Assembly (NCBI GenBank): GCA_021792135.1
Contig: JAJYVF010000012.1
Coordinates: forward strand, 1 to 64,000
Direction: 5' to 3'
DNA length: 64,000 nt
Source: Acidobacteriota bacterium
GTDB lineage: Bacteria > Acidobacteriota > Terriglobia > Terriglobales > Acidobacteriaceae
Shown: piece after piece, positions 1 through 7,902 of the stretch
Position numbering within the stretch: position 1 is the first letter of the stretch
Layout: the number at the start of each line of letters is the position of its first letter
Position numbers and translations under genes: made by a program
The notes under the pieces: generated by a model
The model's database searches: none
What the model saw: only the letters and a program-made list of their open reading frames with translations
What the model was told of the DNA's origin: nothing

Positions 1-62
1 CCGGCCTCAACCTGCTTCAGCGCAGCGATGATCTGCGCCTCCGTGTGTCTGCTCCTGCTCAT
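1..62 (-). CDS. IS3-family transposase OrfA, N-terminal fragment
   Basis: Only the first 20 codons are inside the window; the frame continues past base 1. It begins with ATG at 62 and reads MSRSRHTEAQIIAALKQVEA. This closely matches the conserved N-terminus of IS3-family OrfA proteins (pattern M-K-R-S-R-F-T-E-E-Q-I-I-x-x-L-K-E-x-E-A-G), the first helix of the helix-turn-helix that recognises the IS ends. A purine-rich AAGGGGAAGGG stretch upstream could be the ribosome binding site. In intact elements OrfA is joined to the DDE integrase OrfB by a -1 frameshift; that part is not visible here. Confidence 0.7.
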   Translation of the reverse strand, partial: MSRSRHTEAQIIAALKQVEA

Positions 63-127
63 CAGCCCTTCCCCTTTCCTTCGTCCAGATCGTATTCCGT
101 TCTGGACCGATTCTGGGGGTCAGGTCA
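1..127 (-). mobile_element. End of an IS3-family insertion sequence (truncated by window edge)
   Basis: The left edge is the beginning of an insertion sequence read on the minus strand. Position 127 starts a terminal sequence reading TGACCTGACCCCCAGAAT, the TGA/CCT/C-rich type of end seen in IS3-family elements of the IS407 type. About 65 bases further in, the orfA reading frame begins. The other end, orfB and the target duplication lie outside the window, so whether the copy is intact cannot be judged. The outer boundary at 127 is inferred from the end motif only. Confidence 0.6.
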
Positions 128-263
128 TCGGAATGGGCCCAAGGTGTTGGATTCCGAATATTGGGACGCTACCGGGGCTGGTTAGCCCCTTTCTGGCCGG
201 AAACCGGTGTGGTACAGTGTGGCGGGCTTCCAATTCGGCGGTATTTCACATCCGATCAACGAT

Positions 264-1112
264 ATGGCTTCGACTGTCTGGAAGGGCTACATCTCGTTCG
301 GGCTGATTTCGCTGCCCATTCGCCTGTACGTCGCCGCGCGCGAGCACCACGTCAGCTTCAACCAGATCCACTCGGTTTGCGGGACGCGGATCCGGCAGCA
401 GCTCTATTGCCCGCACTGCGAGCGGGTGGTGGAGCGGAGCGAACTGGCCAAGGGCTATGAGGTGGGCAAGGGCGAGTACGTGCTGGTCTCCAGCGAAGAG
501 CTGCGGGCGCTGGAGGCGCAGTCGTCGGAAACCATGGAGATCGTGCAGTTTGTGAAGTTGCCGGAGGTGGATCCGCTGTATTACCAGACCTCCTATTTCA
601 GCGTGGCCGAGGAGCCGGGACGGCGGGCGTACTCGCTGATCCACAAGGGCATGCAGGACCTGAATCTGGGGGCGATCGCCAAAATCACGCTGCACCAGCG
701 GGAGCAGATGGTGATGATCCGGCCCTTCGAGCAGGGGCTGGTGCTGCACACGCTCTATTATCCGGAGGAGATCCGGGCGGTGGCGGAGTACGACAATCAG
801 CCGGAGATCGAGGTACAGAAGGCGGAGGTTGAGCTGGCGCAGCAGTTCATGAAGCAGCTGACGGCGGAGTTTCATCCGGAGCAGTTCAAGGATCAATACG
901 AAATGCGGGTGGAGCAGCTGATCGAGAGCAAGCAGGGGCATACGGCCGCTCCGGCAAAGGCTGCGAAGCGGAAGCTGGCTCCGGTGATTGACCTGATGGA
1001 TGCCCTGCGCAAGAGCATGGAAGAGCAACCGCATCCGACCACGGAGCCCGAGGTTGCGGAGAAAAAGCGTCCGCAGCGGGTGACCGCAGGGCGGCGGCGG
1101 AAGGCGGGGTAG
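264..1112 (+). CDS. ku: Ku protein (non-homologous end joining)
   Basis: A 282-residue protein with the bacterial Ku beta-barrel core, from the N-terminal W-K-G-Y-I-S-F-G-L-I-S-L-P-I segment to about residue 245. Bacterial Ku binds broken DNA ends as a homodimer and recruits ligase D for non-homologous end joining. The tail, from about residue 230, is rich in Lys, Arg and Ala, like the C-terminal extensions of bacterial Ku that aid DNA binding. ATG at 264 was chosen over an in-frame start at 207 because family homology begins at M-A-S-T-V-W; the ribosome binding site is weak. No ligD lies next to it in this window, so the ligase partner must be elsewhere. Length is normal for the family (about 260-300). 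Confidence 0.93.
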   Translation: MASTVWKGYISFGLISLPIRLYVAAREHHVSFNQIHSVCGTRIRQQLYCPHCERVVERSELAKGYEVGKGEYVLVSSEELRALEAQSSETMEIVQFVKLPEVDPLYYQTSYFSVAEEPGRRAYSLIHKGMQDLNLGAIAKITLHQREQMVMIRPFEQGLVLHTLYYPEEIRAVAEYDNQPEIEVQKAEVELAQQFMKQLTAEFHPEQFKDQYEMRVEQLIESKQGHTAAPAKAAKRKLAPVIDLMDALRKSMEEQPHPTTEPEVAEKKRPQRVTAGRRRKAG

Positions 1113-1259
1113 GTTTCGCTCTTATCTTTTCAGGAGTCTGCCCAACAGCGGGTGGCCCGGTGAAGCAAGGGATTGGCCACGGTAACGCCTTTCCAGACGG
1201 AGCCTTCCTGGCTATCCAGCGATACTCGTTGATTATGAGCCCGGAAGAGAGCTCTCCGC

Positions 1260-1586
1260 TCACGGAGACGGCTCTGAGTGGGTCGCAATTCTGCGCGAAA
1301 CGGCGGCCGCGGTTTGGCCTCTTACCAGGACCTGCTTGTTGCGGCTGTGCCGGCCTGCGGCGATTTCGATACGGGAGCGCGGGACGCCAAGCAGGTCTGC
1401 CAGGAACTCGATGAGCGCAGCATTGGCCCGGCCCTCGATGGGCGGGACCTGCAGAGCGATCTTCAGGACCGCTTCGCTGCCTTCGCCGAGGATGCCGGTG
1501 ATGGCGGTGCGGCTGGCGCGGGGCGTGACGCGCACCTGAAAGCGGGCGCCTTCGCGGGTGTCGGTGACCGGCAGCGGCGGATTCAT
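1260..1586 (-). CDS. DUF167 / YggU-family protein
   Basis: A 108-residue protein of the DUF167 (YggU) family, a small alpha/beta fold of unknown molecular function found across bacteria and archaea. The family pattern is clear: V-R-V-T-P-R-A-S-R near residue 20, then P-P-I-E-G-R-A-N-A-A-L-I-E-F-L-A at about 48-63, and a basic C-terminal strand with G-R-H-S-R-N-K. Its ATG overlaps the stop of the upstream YggS-type gene by four bases (ATGA), implying translational coupling. The yggS-DUF167 pairing recurs in many bacteria, often near cell-envelope or division genes. No function can be read from the sequence. Confidence 0.88.
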   Translation of the reverse strand: MNPPLPVTDTREGARFQVRVTPRASRTAITGILGEGSEAVLKIALQVPPIEGRANAALIEFLADLLGVPRSRIEIAAGRHSRNKQVLVRGQTAAAVSRRIATHSEPSP

Positions 1587-2302
1587 GGGCGCGGGCGCTC
1601 GCCGAACAAAGCTGTGCCGATGCGGATCAGCGTCGAGCCTTCCTCGATGGCGATTTCGAAGTCGCCGGACATGCCCATCGACAATTCACTGAAATCGAGG
1701 CCGGGGAACTGCTGGGCGAGGGTGTCGCGCACGGTGCGGAGCGTGTGGAAGGAGGCGCGGGCGGTTTCGGGGCGGTCGTCAAGGGGCGGGATGGTCATGA
1801 GGCCGCGCAGGCGGAGGTGGGCGAGGCCGGGGAGGCGTTGGAGGAGAGTGCGCAGGTCGGGGCCGGCGGGGTCGAGGCCGGTTTTGGCGGGTTCGGAGCT
1901 GAGTTTGATCTCGATGAGGATGGGGAGCGGACGGCCCAGTTTGCCTGCGGCGTCGTTGAGGCGCTGGGCGAGGCGGAGGGAGTCGACGGTGTCGATGGCG
2001 GAGAAGAGCTCAGCGGCTCGGGTGGATTTGTTGGACTGCAGGTGGCCGATGAGGTGGATTTCCGCGTTGGTGATGCCCAGTTCGGTGAGGCGGGGGCGCT
2101 TGGATTCGAACTCCTGCACGCGGTTTTCGCCGATGAGGGTGACGCCGGCGGCGACGGCCTCGGCGATGGCTTCGGCAGGATGGGTTTTGGAGACGGCCAT
2201 GAGGCGCACGGCTTCGCGGGGACGGCCGGCGCGGCGGCAGGCGCGGTGAATGCACTCCTCGATGCGGGCGAGGTTTTCCTGGAAGGCGGTCACGGTTTCC
2301 AT
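1583..2302 (-). CDS. YggS/PROSC-family pyridoxal phosphate homeostasis protein
   Basis: A 239-residue single-domain TIM-barrel protein of the YggS/PLPBP family, which binds pyridoxal 5-phosphate without known enzyme activity and buffers vitamin B6 and amino-acid pools. The PLP lysine is K39 in M-A-V-S-K-T. Other family marks are G-E-N-R-V-Q-E near residue 58, the H-L-I-G-H-L-Q-S-N-K block, and S-M-G-M-S-G-D-F-E-x-A-I-E-E-G near the C-terminus. ATG at 2302 (M-E-T-V-T-A-F) was preferred to an in-frame ATG at 2344, because the longer start would overlap the upstream gene and add a Pro-rich leader unlike the family. It is the first gene of a pair with the DUF167 protein. Confidence 0.9.
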   Translation of the reverse strand: METVTAFQENLARIEECIHRACRRAGRPREAVRLMAVSKTHPAEAIAEAVAAGVTLIGENRVQEFESKRPRLTELGITNAEIHLIGHLQSNKSTRAAELFSAIDTVDSLRLAQRLNDAAGKLGRPLPILIEIKLSSEPAKTGLDPAGPDLRTLLQRLPGLAHLRLRGLMTIPPLDDRPETARASFHTLRTVRDTLAQQFPGLDFSELSMGMSGDFEIAIEEGSTLIRIGTALFGERPRP

Positions 2303-2319
2303 GTTAGGGGAGCGGCGGG

Positions 2320-4359
2320 CTAGTGGAGGTGGAGGAAGTTCCACTGGAGGAGGGGCAGGAGGCTGGAACGGTCGTCGGTCCAGGGATAAAGGCCGCGTTT
2401 GCGGAGGACGAGCCAGGCGGATGAGACGACTTCGGGCTGGGAGAGGAATTCGCTGTTGTTGGTGACGAGGACCCAGGAAGCGCGGTATTCGCCGCGAGAG
2501 TTATTGGAACCGGTGTCGACGAGGCGGCACTGCATGTCGGCGGCACGGGCCAGCTCGGCGACTTCCGGAGCGAGGTCGACGTACTGGTTGGAGACATGGA
2601 AGGCGAGGATGCCGCCGGGTGCGAGGTGGCGGCGGTAGATGCGCATGGCCTGGGTGGTGAGCAGGTGCATGGGGATGGCGTCGCCGGAGAAGGCGTCGAT
2701 GGCGAGGACGTCGAAGCGCTGCGGTGGTTCGGCGGCCAGCGAGAGACGGGCGTCGCCGGGGACGAAGGTGATCCGGGCGGGGGATTCGCGGAGGTAGGTG
2801 AAGAGATTCTGAGCGATGGGAAGGACGGCGGGGTTGATTTCGTAGAAGCGGATATGGTCGCCGGGCTTGCCGTAGGCAGCGAGGGTGCCGGCACCAAGCC
2901 CGACGACACCGATGTTGCGGGGGCGGTTGGCGCAGCAGAGGCGCAGGGCGAGGCCGACGCCGGAGTCGTAGGCGTAGTAGGTGGTGGGGGTGCGGCGGAA
3001 TTCGGGGGCGAACCACTGGGTGCCGTGCTGGATGGTGCCGTGGAAGAGAGTGCGGACGGTTTCGGCCTGGGGCGGAACGTGCGACTGCTGGACCCGGAGG
3101 GCGCCGTAGAAATTGCGCTCCTCCACTAAGGTGTCGCGGGCGTAAACGATGTGGAGCATGACAACGAGGGCCAGGAGGAGCGCGGTCCCGGTGGTCCAGA
3201 GGAGGCGCTGGGGCCAGCCGTTGGGCCAGGTGACGGGGATGGCGATGGCTGCGGTGGCGAGGAAGGCGATGGCCACGTCATAGTTGGCGTCGAAGAGGAG
3301 CGGACAGCCGATGCCGATGAAAATGGTGCCGGCGGCGCCTCCGGCGGCAAGCAGCAGGTAGAAGAGGGTGGCTTCGGAGGGACTGGCCGGGCGGAGCGCG
3401 TAGGTTTCGGCGTGGCAGAAGAAGCAGGCGAGGAAGAGTTCGATGAGGAAGAAGCCGACCGCGATGACGATGGGGAGGCTGACATCGGTTTTGGAGAGGA
3501 TGTAGCCGAGGCTGGCGAGCATGACGACGAGCAGGCGGACGATGAGCCAGCGGCGATAGAGGAACGGAACTTCAAAGGCCGCGATGAAGGTGATGAGGTA
3601 AACGGCGAGCGGCAGGATCCAAAGCAGGGGGATGGCGGCGATGTTCTGGCTGAGGTGGCTGGTGACGGCGCAGAGTTGCATGGCACCGACGGCGGGGAGC
3701 AGGAACCAGAGGAGCTTTGTGCGGAGGGGGCTGCGCGGCGCGGATTGGGGGATGGCCCCGGCGGGGGCGGGCTGAGCGGCGCGGATGCGCCAGGCGATCA
3801 CGGCGCCGAGAATGGCGTAGAGCGCGAAACCGATACCCCAGGCGGCGCGCTGATGGGGGAGCGAGAAGTGTGGCTCGATGAGGGTGGGATAGAGGCCGAG
3901 GGCGAGCAGGGAGCCGGCATTGGAGAGGGCGAAGAGCTTCCAGGGAATTTTGCCCTGCTGCCGGCGGGCGAGCCAGATCTGCAGGAGCGGGCTGGTAGAG
4001 GCGAGGAGGAGGAACGGGAGCCCGATGGTGACAGTGAGGGTGGTGAAGATGGCCGACAGCGGATGGGTCGAGGCGCGGCTGAGATCGGGATAGGAAATCA
4101 GGGCCAGCAGCGCGGCGGCGAGCACGAGCAGCGCGATGTGCAGGAGCACAGCGGAGCGGATGGAGGGGCGGCGGGCGAGCCAGTGGGCGTAGAGATAGCC
4201 GAGGAGGAGCACGGTCTGGAAGAAGACGAGGCAGGTGATCCAGACAGCAGAAGAGCCGCCGAGGGCGGGCAGAAGCCGTTTGGCGGCCATGGGCTCGACG
4301 GCAAAGAGGAGGAATGCGCCGAGGAAGATCGCCGTGCCGTAAAGGATGCGGAGGGGCAT
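2320..4359 (-). CDS. Fused MFS/spermidine-synthase-like membrane protein
   Basis: A 679-residue protein. The N-terminal two thirds is strongly hydrophobic with many predicted membrane helices, starting with a segment containing G-A-F-L-L-F-A-V-E-P-M-A-A-K, the hallmark of the fused MFS/spermidine synthase family. The C-terminal part, from about residue 485, is a Rossmann methyltransferase-like fold with G-L-G-A-G-T as nucleotide loop, then F-Y-E-I-N-P and A-I-D-A-F-S-G-D-A-I-P. True spermidine synthases use a D-x-x-D-P catalytic signature; here it is D-A-F-S-G-D, so aminopropyl transfer is doubtful and the substrate is unknown. It ends 17 bases before the yggS-type gene, so the three minus-strand genes may be co-transcribed. 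A biosynthetic link with the putrescine operon at 24-26.7 kb is not supported. Confidence 0.85.
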   Translation of the reverse strand: MPLRILYGTAIFLGAFLLFAVEPMAAKRLLPALGGSSAVWITCLVFFQTVLLLGYLYAHWLARRPSIRSAVLLHIALLVLAAALLALISYPDLSRASTHPLSAIFTTLTVTIGLPFLLLASTSPLLQIWLARRQQGKIPWKLFALSNAGSLLALGLYPTLIEPHFSLPHQRAAWGIGFALYAILGAVIAWRIRAAQPAPAGAIPQSAPRSPLRTKLLWFLLPAVGAMQLCAVTSHLSQNIAAIPLLWILPLAVYLITFIAAFEVPFLYRRWLIVRLLVVMLASLGYILSKTDVSLPIVIAVGFFLIELFLACFFCHAETYALRPASPSEATLFYLLLAAGGAAGTIFIGIGCPLLFDANYDVAIAFLATAAIAIPVTWPNGWPQRLLWTTGTALLLALVVMLHIVYARDTLVEERNFYGALRVQQSHVPPQAETVRTLFHGTIQHGTQWFAPEFRRTPTTYYAYDSGVGLALRLCCANRPRNIGVVGLGAGTLAAYGKPGDHIRFYEINPAVLPIAQNLFTYLRESPARITFVPGDARLSLAAEPPQRFDVLAIDAFSGDAIPMHLLTTQAMRIYRRHLAPGGILAFHVSNQYVDLAPEVAELARAADMQCRLVDTGSNNSRGEYRASWVLVTNNSEFLSQPEVVSSAWLVLRKRGLYPWTDDRSSLLPLLQWNFLHLH

Positions 4360-4462
4360 GTCCGAATAGAAAAAGCTATCACGCTGGGGTGGGATGGCTG
4401 GGGCGGCGGGACTGAGCCTCCGGCAACAACGTGAATCCGGTGGCCGAGTTGTTCAGCCCCGT

Positions 4463-7400
4463 TCAGCGGGTCATCGCGTAGTGGACCTGCTCTTCAATCG
4501 CAGAGATCTGCAGGGGCTGTTGGTGTGCCTGGCGCAGAGCGGCGTTGAGAGCAGCCAAGTCAGTTTTCTTGTATTGATCCCAGGCGGCGGTTTGGGTTTG
4601 GGCGGTCTGGCTCATCTGACTGTAGATTTGGTGCGCCTGGGCTGGGGCGGTGCGATCTCCGCTTTCGACGACGCGGAGGTCCGTTCCCAGCGCAGAGGAT
4701 GCCTGGGCGAGACCGGGGTGGTCCTCGGCGCCGTTGCAGATCTGGTCAAGGCGGGAGCGGGCCGTGCGGAGGGCCTGGACGACGGGGGCGGGACTTTCGG
4801 CGGAGTCGAGCTTGCTGAGCTGGGACGCCACGCTTTCGAGTTCGGCCATGGCTTGGCGGGCGGAACGCAGCTGACCGTAGATGGTTTCGGCGAAACCGAA
4901 CTGCTGGTCGAGGACCTGCCGGGTCACGTTGGCGCGGGGATCCATGGTGATGCGCAGGGGGCGATCCATGGTGACGTCGTCGTCGGTGAGCCGCACGGTA
5001 TAGGTGCCGGGCGGGACGCGGGGACCGGCGGGGATGCCGGGGCCGTCGTCATCGTCGTCGTCGAGGGCGCTGCCGGAGGCTCCGGTGGCGAGATCCCAGG
5101 TGAAGCGGTGCTCGCCTGCGGTTGTTTCCAGCAGCTGCGGTTGGGGAAACCAGCGTTCGGCGATGGGCAGCAACGGACGCTTCACCGTTTGCTTATCGGC
5201 GCTGGAGAAGTGGCGAAGGACGTGTCCCTGGGCATCGAGGATCTGGAGGGTGACTTTGGAGGCGGGGTGCGCGAGGTAGTAGTCGATGATGGCGCCGTTG
5301 GGGGGATTGTCAGCCTGGGGCTCCTCGGGGGGAAGCGGCGTGCCGAGGAAGGTATCGTTGTCGACACGGACTGCCGTGGGTGGTGTGTAAAGAAATGCGG
5401 TGGCGGAACCCACGGCGGCGGCCTGGCGGAGAGGCGCGATGTCGTCGAGGACCCAGAAGGAGCGGCCGTGGGTGGCGATGATGAGATCGCTGCCGTTGAT
5501 GTTCAGGTCGCGGACGGAGCTGACGGGAAGGTTGAGCTGGAGGGGCTGCCAGTGGGCACCGTCGTTGAAGGAGACGCAGACGCCGTATTCGGTGCCTACG
5601 AAGAGGAGGTTGCGCTGTTCGGGATCCTGGCGTACGGCCCGGAGGAAATGCGTCGGCGGGATGCCGTCGACGGAAAGCTGCCAGGTTTTGCCATAGTCGT
5701 GAGTGATGTAGAGGTACGGTTTCTGATCGCCGAGGCGGTGGCGGTCAACAGCGGCGTATGCGGTAGCCGGGTCGAAGGATGACGCTTCGATGAGGGAGAT
5801 TTTGCTCCAGGGCGCGAGGCCTGGCGGTGTGACGTTCTGCCAGGTTTTGCCGCCGCCGGTGGTGAGGTAGATGAGGCCGGTGTCGCTGCCGGCCCAGATT
5901 TCCTGGGCGAGCAGGGGCGAGGGTGCGATGGTGTAGACGACGCCGTAGCCGCGTTGCATGGCGTTGCCGGGGGTGGTGGGGCCGGTGGTGCCGGCGGGAG
6001 GATTGGCGCCGGTGAGGTCGGGGCTGATCTGCTGCCAGTGGAGGCCGCCGTCGGTGGTCTTCAGGACGTATTGCGTGCCGAGATAGAGGGAGGTCTTGTC
6101 GGCGGGCGAGAAGACGAGGACGGGCGTCCAGGGATCGCGGTAGCGGCGGCTGTTAATGGGCAGGTCGAAGCCGCCCAGGGGCCACGGGGTGATGGTCTGG
6201 CTGAAGGCGGTGCGCATATCGTGGCGGAGGACATCGCCGTAAGTGCCGGAGAGGTAGACGATGTTCTCGTCTTTGGGGTCGATGGCGATGTAGCCGCTCT
6301 CGCTGCCGCCAGGGAGAAACCAGTCGCGGGTGTCGAGGTGGCCGTGGTTGGAGCGGCTGTGCACGGCGATGGCGCCGGAGTCCTGCTGGGCGCCATAGAT
6401 GCTGTAAGGAAATATGTGGTCGGTGGTGACGTGGTAGAGCTGGGCGGTGGGCTGGTTATACCAGGTGGTCCAGGTTTTGCCGCGGTCGAGGGAGACGGTG
6501 GCGCCCTGATCGACGCCGAGGACGAGGTGATTCGGGTTCCTGGGGTCGATCCAGATCTGGTGGTAGTCGTCGCCGCCGGGCGCGCCGCGAACGATCTGGA
6601 TGGTTTTGCCGCCGTCCTCGGTGCGGTAAAGGGCGACATTGGGGATGTAGAGCACGTCGGGGTTGGTGGGATCGATGGCGAGGGCGTTGAAGTACCAGGC
6701 ACGGCTGGTGAGGCGCGAGTCGGTGTTGACGAGGGTCCATGTGCGGCCGCCGTCGTCGGAGCGGTAGAGGCCGGATTTACAGGCTGCGGGTGTTGCGGCC
6801 TGATGGCCGCAGGCGATGGCGGCGTAGACGCGGCGGCCATCGGCGGAGACCGCGATGCCGGTGCGCGTCCAGCCTCCGGTGGGAAGACCATGACCGGAGA
6901 TCTGAGTCCAGGCTACACCTCCATCTTCAGTCCGGTAGAGGGCGTTGCCGGGGCCTTCGAGGGGCGCGTAGGTGGACCACGGCGGGCGGTGGGCGTTCCA
7001 GGTGGCGGCGAAGAGGACCTGCGGCCGGCTGGTGGCCATGGCGATGTCGGCGATGCCGACCTCGGAACCTTTGTCGAGGATGCGGGTCCAGTGCTCGCCG
7101 CCGTCGATGGATTTGTAGACGCCGCGAGTGTCATTGGGCCCATAGGCGTGGCCGAGGACGCCGGCGTAGACGGTGCGGGGATCGTTCGGATCGACGAGGA
7201 TGCGGCTGATCTGCTGGGAGTCGTCGAGGCCGATGGGATGCCAGGTGGCGCCGGCGTCGTCGCTACGATACATGCCGTCGCCCGAGGCGAGGTCGGAGCG
7301 GATATCGGATTCGCCGGTACCGACGTAGATGACGCTGGAGTCCGAAGGCGCGACTGCGAGAGCGCCGATGGAGGCGACGGGCTCGTGGTCGAAGATGGGC

Positions 7401-7645
7401 TGCCAGACTGAGCCGGCATCGGTGGTCTTCCAGACGCCGCCGTCGACGCCGCCGAAGTAGAAGATGCGGTCGCTGCCGGGGACTCCGCCGACGGCGACGA
7501 CACGGCCGGCGCGGAAGGGTCCGACGAGGCGCCAGTGGAGGCTGCTGTAGAGGGCGGGGGAGACGGCTTGTGCGATGGTGGGGCGGGGAGCGCAGAGGAG
7601 GCAGGCGAGCAGAGGCAGGCAGCTCAGGCTGCGGCGGGTATTCAT
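4463..7645 (-). CDS. Secreted VPS10/BNR-repeat protein (sialidase/xyloglucanase-like propeller)
   Basis: A 1060-residue exported protein starting with a signal peptide (M-N-T-R-R then a Leu/Cys-rich core, cleavage near A-Q-A). The first ~750 residues carry many Asp-box (BNR) motifs such as S-D-D-A-G-A-T-W, S-I-D-G-G-E-H-W and S-D-D-G-G-R-T-W, the pattern of VPS10/sortilin-type beta-propellers often annotated as glycosyl hydrolases. The C-terminal ~250 residues hold an Ig-like segment (P-P-G-T-Y-T-V-R-L) and an alpha-helical tail. ATG at 7645 gives the signal peptide; an ATG 30 bases upstream is possible, and a longer frame reaching 8545 overlaps the divergent gene and is rejected. It is a paralogue of the gene at 7903-11091. 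Substrate is unknown; such proteins are abundant in Acidobacteriota. Confidence 0.85.
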   Translation of the reverse strand: MNTRRSLSCLPLLACLLCAPRPTIAQAVSPALYSSLHWRLVGPFRAGRVVAVGGVPGSDRIFYFGGVDGGVWKTTDAGSVWQPIFDHEPVASIGALAVAPSDSSVIYVGTGESDIRSDLASGDGMYRSDDAGATWHPIGLDDSQQISRILVDPNDPRTVYAGVLGHAYGPNDTRGVYKSIDGGEHWTRILDKGSEVGIADIAMATSRPQVLFAATWNAHRPPWSTYAPLEGPGNALYRTEDGGVAWTQISGHGLPTGGWTRTGIAVSADGRRVYAAIACGHQAATPAACKSGLYRSDDGGRTWTLVNTDSRLTSRAWYFNALAIDPTNPDVLYIPNVALYRTEDGGKTIQIVRGAPGGDDYHQIWIDPRNPNHLVLGVDQGATVSLDRGKTWTTWYNQPTAQLYHVTTDHIFPYSIYGAQQDSGAIAVHSRSNHGHLDTRDWFLPGGSESGYIAIDPKDENIVYLSGTYGDVLRHDMRTAFSQTITPWPLGGFDLPINSRRYRDPWTPVLVFSPADKTSLYLGTQYVLKTTDGGLHWQQISPDLTGANPPAGTTGPTTPGNAMQRGYGVVYTIAPSPLLAQEIWAGSDTGLIYLTTGGGKTWQNVTPPGLAPWSKISLIEASSFDPATAYAAVDRHRLGDQKPYLYITHDYGKTWQLSVDGIPPTHFLRAVRQDPEQRNLLFVGTEYGVCVSFNDGAHWQPLQLNLPVSSVRDLNINGSDLIIATHGRSFWVLDDIAPLRQAAAVGSATAFLYTPPTAVRVDNDTFLGTPLPPEEPQADNPPNGAIIDYYLAHPASKVTLQILDAQGHVLRHFSSADKQTVKRPLLPIAERWFPQPQLLETTAGEHRFTWDLATGASGSALDDDDDDGPGIPAGPRVPPGTYTVRLTDDDVTMDRPLRITMDPRANVTRQVLDQQFGFAETIYGQLRSARQAMAELESVASQLSKLDSAESPAPVVQALRTARSRLDQICNGAEDHPGLAQASSALGTDLRVVESGDRTAPAQAHQIYSQMSQTAQTQTAAWDQYKKTDLAALNAALRQAHQQPLQISAIEEQVHYAMTR

Positions 7646-7902
7646 CGGTGAATCGATTGTCAGCGGGATGCGCATGGGGCGCAAGTCCTGCGGTGATTTT
7701 GGGGATGGGTGACGGCGTTTGGTTTGGAAACCCTGATGCCGGGGCGGCGAATGACCCATCGCAGGGGCTCTTCCCCGTTCGGCTTCGCGCTGCGCGTTTC
7801 GCTCAGGGGAACAGCACTGCGTGCGCTCAGAACAGCGAGAGCGGGGATGTTTACAATGAGGCCGGTCCTGTGTGTTTGCGAACCCGTTTGGAGGAACCGC
7901 TG

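Noticed and set aside
2320-4359. Calling this gene a genuine spermidine synthase linked to the putrescine operon
   Set aside because: It lacks the D-x-x-D-P catalytic signature and has a large membrane domain; only the fold is shared.
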